Assembly: GCA_038248985.1 (NCBI GenBank)
Contig: JBBRWV010000044.1
Location: 1-25,375 of the forward strand
DNA: 25,375 nt
Direction of reading: 5' to 3'
From: JBBRWV01 sp038248985
GTDB taxonomy: Bacteria > Planctomycetota > Phycisphaerae > WQYP01
This document shows, piece by piece, positions 22,272-25,375 of the stretch; position 1 is the first letter of the stretch; every line of letters begins with the position of its first letter. The notes under the pieces are model-generated. The model was not told where the DNA came from and did no database searches. It saw only the letters and a program-made list of their open reading frames with translations. A program made the translations under genes and the position numbers.

Positions 22272-23414
22272 CTACACGCCCGCCCGCTTCTTGCTCCCGT
22301 TGCTCACTTTCTTCTTCCCGGTCTCCGTGGCCGATTTCACCTTCGCCACCACCGGCTTCTCCGCGATCCCCGCCCCGCGGTCCATCGCATCCAACTTATG
22401 GCCAAACTCCCGCGCCTTGCGCTTCGTCCAGCCCTTCTTGTGATACGCATAGCCCGCGATCAGCGGCAACGCCAGCGTCGCCTCGCTGAACACCATCTGC
22501 TCCCACACCACATCCACCTTGCCCCAGCTCGACGCCTCCTTCAGCGTCGAACTCGACAACGCCCCGTCACGCACGTCCGCCACCGTGATCTGAATCGCAT
22601 ACTTATGCATCGGCGCATCGTCCGCCAGAATCTCCGCCGCCACCACAATGTCCTGCGTGAAATTCTTCGGCACGCCTCCGCCCACCATCAAAATCCCCGT
22701 CTCCTTGTTCATCAACTTAATCTGCGTCAACTCGCGGAAATCCTTCACCGAGTCGATCGACGCATGGCTCGTCGGGTTGGCAATCTGATGCACCACCAGG
22801 CCGAAACCCGCTGAACAATCCGAAAACGCCGGACAGAAAATCGGCACCCCGCGCTTGTACGCCTCCAGCACGATCGATTCCTTGTTCTTCCCGTTCTTCT
22901 CCAGGTATCGACCCATCTCCCGGATGAACTCGCGGCTGCTGTGCGGCCGGTGCGGCAACGAATCCGCAATCTCCCGCGTCGTGTCATCGCAGATCCGCAG
23001 TTCATCTTCATCAATGTAGGTGTCATAAATCCGGTCGATGTGCAGGTTCCGCAGCGTCGTGTCATCCATGTACTGGCTCCCCACATAATGCTTGAATCCC
23101 AGCCCCTCAAAGAAATCCTGGTCCACAATGTTCGCCCCCGTCGACACGATCGCATCCACCATGTTGTTTCGCAGCAGGTCCACGATGACCTTCTTCAACC
23201 CCGCCGAAATCAGCGATCCCGCCAGCGTCAAAATCACCGCGCATTCCGTGTCCCGCAGCATCCGATCATAAATATCCGACGCCCGCGCCAGATCACGGCT
23301 CGAAAACGCCATGTTCTTCATCGACTCCACCACACCCAGAATCCCCGGGTGCTTCACGATGTCAAAATGCTCGATCGTGTCCTTGAGCAAATCCTTCTTG
23401 GTCAACTTGGCCAT
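22272..23414 (-). CDS. Deoxyhypusine synthase-family protein, probable homospermidine-type synthase
   Basis: In eukaryotes and archaea deoxyhypusine synthase moves an aminobutyl group from spermidine to a lysine of eIF5A. Bacteria lack eIF5A, and characterised bacterial homologues are reported to make homospermidine. This 380-residue protein keeps the NAD-binding fold (TLAGSLIS, STGANIVDQD) and the catalytic EASSWGK, with Lys299 matching the human Lys329 that carries the aminobutyl intermediate. The human GGGVVKHH and GSDSG segments are replaced by GGGVPKNF and GALSSS, so the protein-lysine pocket is changed. A Lys-rich tail (from ~355) is added. The start is ATG 23414, fixed by GGAGG eight bases upstream; in-frame starts at 23429 and 23447 are less likely. 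Single gene with its own terminator. Confidence 0.9.
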   Translation of the reverse strand: MAKLTKKDLLKDTIEHFDIVKHPGILGVVESMKNMAFSSRDLARASDIYDRMLRDTECAVILTLAGSLISAGLKKVIVDLLRNNMVDAIVSTGANIVDQDFFEGLGFKHYVGSQYMDDTTLRNLHIDRIYDTYIDEDELRICDDTTREIADSLPHRPHSSREFIREMGRYLEKNGKNKESIVLEAYKRGVPIFCPAFSDCSAGFGLVVHQIANPTSHASIDSVKDFRELTQIKLMNKETGILMVGGGVPKNFTQDIVVAAEILADDAPMHKYAIQITVADVRDGALSSSTLKEASSWGKVDVVWEQMVFSEATLALPLIAGYAYHKKGWTKRKAREFGHKLDAMDRGAGIAEKPVVAKVKSATETGKKKVSNGSKKRAGV

Positions 23415-23639
23415 TTCAAAGGCCTCCATTAAAAAAAGCGTGACCATTCACGCACCGCAAAACGCTCGTCATGAAAACGGGACGCGCTACCGTCAGAAAA
23501 CTTTTTTCTCTCGCATTTGCTGACCACTATTCTGCGGCAAAAACCTCCACAAATCCAATATGCGGCCCAAAAATTAAAACGCTCTTCAAACCTTCACACT
23601 TTCCCCTCACCCCCGGCAACCCGCAACAGCAAAAATAAA

Positions 23640-23861
23640 AAAGCCACCGCTTTGATGGAATTGATTCGCTCTGGCTGCCTGCGTCTTCCCGGGCTCCCCC
23701 TATGGGTAATTCCGTCCGGGAATCCCAACTATCTTGCCGGTCCAACTTTCATTCTTCCGGCGTTCCTGAAGGACGCATCAGATCCTACGCGGATCAATTC
23801 ATTCGGTCGCTGCGGGTTATCCGGCACGGTGGCTGGGGGAGTGTTCTCAACCCCATTTTTT
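23640..23861 (+). ncRNA. Candidate structured small RNA ending in an intrinsic terminator
   Basis: Four stems lie in a row on the plus strand: TTCCCGG/CCGGGAA (23686-23722), GCGTTC-CTGAA-GGACGC (23760-23776), GATCC-TACGC-GGATC (23781-23795), and GGGGGAG/CTC-AA-CCCC (23833-23855) followed by TTTTTT. A terminator on this strand has no protein gene to serve, which suggests a free-standing RNA. I compared it mentally with 4.5S, 6S, tmRNA, RNase P and common riboswitches and found no match. The 5' end is unknown. Confidence 0.25.
23833..23861 (+). terminator. Plus-strand intrinsic terminator without an assigned gene
   Basis: GGGG-GAG pairs with CTC-AA-CCCC around a TGTT loop, then A and six T residues (23856-23861). 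The stem has a two-base bulge. It is oriented away from both neighbouring genes' transcription. Confidence 0.5.
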
Positions 23862-23959
23862 CGGTAAGCCCGTATCTGCGACCAGCGGTGGCTTCACCTT
23901 TTATCTTACAATCCACTTCGCCCAAAGCAAAAAAAATCCGCCCTTTTTCTCCCATATTC

Positions 23960-24009
23960 ATATAAAAATAAAAAGGCCGCGGAAGCCCCTTACTCCCCCG
24001 CCCCGGCCT
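23960..24009 (-). terminator. Probable intrinsic terminator of nuoH
   Basis: On the minus strand AGGCCG starts at the nuoH stop codon (24009) and pairs with CGGCCT (23979-23974) across a G-rich loop of more than 20 bases, followed by TTTTATTTTTATATG. The large loop makes it weaker than the other terminators here. It implies nuoH is the last gene of its operon at this end. Confidence 0.55.
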
Positions 24010-25307
24010 CATGACCCCGGCAAGTCCGGCAACGCCCGGCTCATCGGCATCAACACCTTGAACGTCGCCTTCTCACGATGCACCCACGCATACATCACGA
24101 TCCCCCCCAGCGTCGCCACCAGCCCCACCCCCACCGACGCCAAGATCACCCGCATCACCCACCGTACCGTCCCCATCTCCGGCGGCTCCGTCAACCACAA
24201 ATAAAACGCCGCACCCAGCAAATTCACGCACGCCAGCGGCAACAATACCTTCACGCACAAATGCAAAACCTGGTCGATCCGCATCCGCGGCAGCGTCCAC
24301 CGTATCCAAATCTGCACATACACCAACGCAAAACTCTTCAGCATAAACATCCCCACGCCCAGCCCGTTCGCCAGCACCATGTACTTCCAGTTCACCGAAC
24401 CATCCCCCGCATACCGCAGCCCCTCCAAATGCGCCACCAGCCCAAACGGGTCATACCACGCCCCCAGCCACAAGCTCACCTGGATCGCCGACACCACGAA
24501 CATCGCCGCGTACTCGGCAAAGAAAAAGAAGCTGAACCGCATCCCCGAATACTCCGTGTGGTACCCCGCCACCAACTCCGATTCCGACTCCGGCAAATCA
24601 AACGGCGCCCGCTTGCAACTCGCCAACGCCGCAATGTAATACATCACAAACGCCAGCATGTTGAACGGATCATGAAACACCAGCCACTCCATCGCCGTCC
24701 CCGACTGCTTCAGCGAAATCGTGTGCAGATTCAAACTCCCCGCCACCATCACCGCCGTAATAATGCTCAGCCCCAGCGGTATCTCGTAAGACACCATCTG
24801 GCACGCCTCCCGCATCGCCCCATACACGCTCCATTTATTGTTCGACGCCCACCCCGCGAAAATCACCCCCAGCACCTCAATTCCCATCACCGCCAGCAAA
24901 AAAAACACCCCCGAGTTGATCGAATCCGTCAGCCCCGACAAGTCCCTGCTCCACGCCAAAAACAAAAATGCCGCCAGCGCCGGCGCAAACGCCAGGTACG
25001 GCGCCAACCGAAACAAAAACTCATCCGCCCCCTTCGGCCGCAAATCTTCCTTCTGCAACAACTTCAACCCATCCGCGATCGACTGCGACCACCCATGCCA
25101 CCGCCCCGTCCGCGTCGGCCCCCGCCGACTCTGAATATGCCCCGAAACCTTCCGCTCCAGCCATATAAAAAACATCGCCAGCACCGACACCAGCGGCAAC
25201 AACACCGCCGCCGCCACCGTAAACTTAACAATCACCTCATGCAGCCACCCCGGCCCCGGCAAAGGCAATGTCAACGTAGCAATCTCAACCATCGGTAGGG
25301 CGGTCAT
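24009..25307 (-). CDS. nuoH: NADH-quinone oxidoreductase subunit H
   Basis: NuoH is the membrane subunit of respiratory complex I that joins the hydrophilic arm to the proton-pumping arm and lines the quinone tunnel. The protein has about eight to nine membrane helices and the diagnostic loops: LERKVSGHIQSRRGPTRTG after the first helix, KEDLRP, and APFDLPESESELVAGYHTEY with FFFFAEYAAM. It is longer than E. coli NuoH, partly through a ~35-residue loop (YDPFGLVAHLEGLRYAGDGS) and the cytoplasmic C-terminus. Start choice is uncertain: ATG 25307 is taken, with ATG 25292 and GTG 25343 also in frame and none having a strong ribosome-binding site. The other nuo genes would be expected to the right, beyond the window. 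A TATTAT (25366-25361) may be a -10 box. Confidence 0.93.
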   Translation of the reverse strand: MTALPMVEIATLTLPLPGPGWLHEVIVKFTVAAAVLLPLVSVLAMFFIWLERKVSGHIQSRRGPTRTGRWHGWSQSIADGLKLLQKEDLRPKGADEFLFRLAPYLAFAPALAAFLFLAWSRDLSGLTDSINSGVFFLLAVMGIEVLGVIFAGWASNNKWSVYGAMREACQMVSYEIPLGLSIITAVMVAGSLNLHTISLKQSGTAMEWLVFHDPFNMLAFVMYYIAALASCKRAPFDLPESESELVAGYHTEYSGMRFSFFFFAEYAAMFVVSAIQVSLWLGAWYDPFGLVAHLEGLRYAGDGSVNWKYMVLANGLGVGMFMLKSFALVYVQIWIRWTLPRMRIDQVLHLCVKVLLPLACVNLLGAAFYLWLTEPPEMGTVRWVMRVILASVGVGLVATLGGIVMYAWVHREKATFKVLMPMSRALPDLPGS

Positions 25308-25375
25308 CAACCATCTCACAAAACACGCGCACGCCACCCGCACGCTAGGCCCCGCAAAGAATAATACATCCCCCC

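Larger units (their letters stand above)
23415..24008. other. Long spacer without a recognisable protein gene
   Basis: The gap between two minus-strand genes is nearly 600 bases. I see no protein frame with a ribosome-binding site or family resemblance; the frames present are Ser/Arg/Pro-rich. Its right half holds a run of hairpins ending in a plus-strand terminator (23833-23861), and its right end carries the nuoH terminator. The left part must contain the promoter of the deoxyhypusine-synthase-like gene, but I cannot point to clear boxes. Confidence 0.5.

Noticed and set aside
23440..23520. A CACGCACCGCAAA-like string before the deoxyhypusine-synthase-like gene, checked as a possible cyclic-di-GMP riboswitch.
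   Set aside because: The conserved GEMM core and tetraloop/receptor elements are missing, and it is on the wrong strand for that gene.
24078..25298. A 406-codon plus-strand frame opposite nuoH.
   Set aside because: It is the antisense shadow of a confidently identified gene, with Arg/His/Gln/Pro-only low complexity.

Overview
The window looks like chromosomal DNA of a high-GC bacterium of the phylum Planctomycetota, probably class Phycisphaerae. This is an inference from several signs. Secreted proteins carry Thr/Pro/Ala tails (the SurA-like protein has TTQPTSAPATAP). Small CxxC zinc ribbons of planctomycete type head two proteins. An AraC regulator is divergent from a phytanoyl-CoA dioxygenase. 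A bacterial deoxyhypusine-synthase homologue is present. The spacers hold GGGCTTACGCC-type and CGAAGGCACGAAG-type repeats. No tRNA, rRNA, CRISPR array or complete mobile element is visible.

Layout. 1-907 is accessory: the tail of a CDS whose last residues recall ISAzo13 transposases, then a gene-poor stretch with two copies of a hairpin-rich repeat. 908-5408 holds a conserved hypothetical gene, a lipoprotein methionine sulfoxide reductase (msrA), a class II fructose-bisphosphate aldolase (fba), and an AraC regulator divergent from a phytanoyl-CoA dioxygenase-family gene. 5570-10537 is one giant gene: a secreted, apparently inactive M28-peptidase/PA-like region fused to an FtsX/MacB-type ABC permease. 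10642-12338 has two zinc-ribbon proteins, followed tail-to-tail by a single-HKD phospholipase D-like gene. 13002-17176 is a co-directional set: UbiA-type prenyltransferase, SDR-type epimerase, and a secreted PA14/PKD/helical-repeat protein. 17263-21044 carries, on the minus strand, an AlaC-like aminotransferase, a SurA-like chaperone and a NIF3-family protein. 21224-25307 holds an EamA-like exporter, the deoxyhypusine-synthase homologue, a spacer with candidate structured RNA, and nuoH (complex I subunit H) at the right edge.

The main large-scale signal is strand composition. The plus strand is G-rich up to about 8.5 kb and C-rich from about 9.2 kb to the end, whichever strand the genes lie on. 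The switch falls inside the giant permease gene. FtsK-type GGGNAGGG octamers seen by eye all point toward the switch. This is what a replication terminus, or an old inversion boundary, would look like.

Regulation readable from the sequence: good sigma70-like promoters for msrA, fba and araC; an inverted repeat over the araC -35 box; several candidate leaderless starts (ATG 6-7 nt after a -10 box); and intrinsic terminators behind fba, the SurA-like gene, the deoxyhypusine-synthase homologue and nuoH. Most genes are housekeeping or single units. No complete novel defence or biosynthetic system is evident. The least explained items are the pseudo-peptidase permease, the hairpin string at 23686-23861 and the composition switch.
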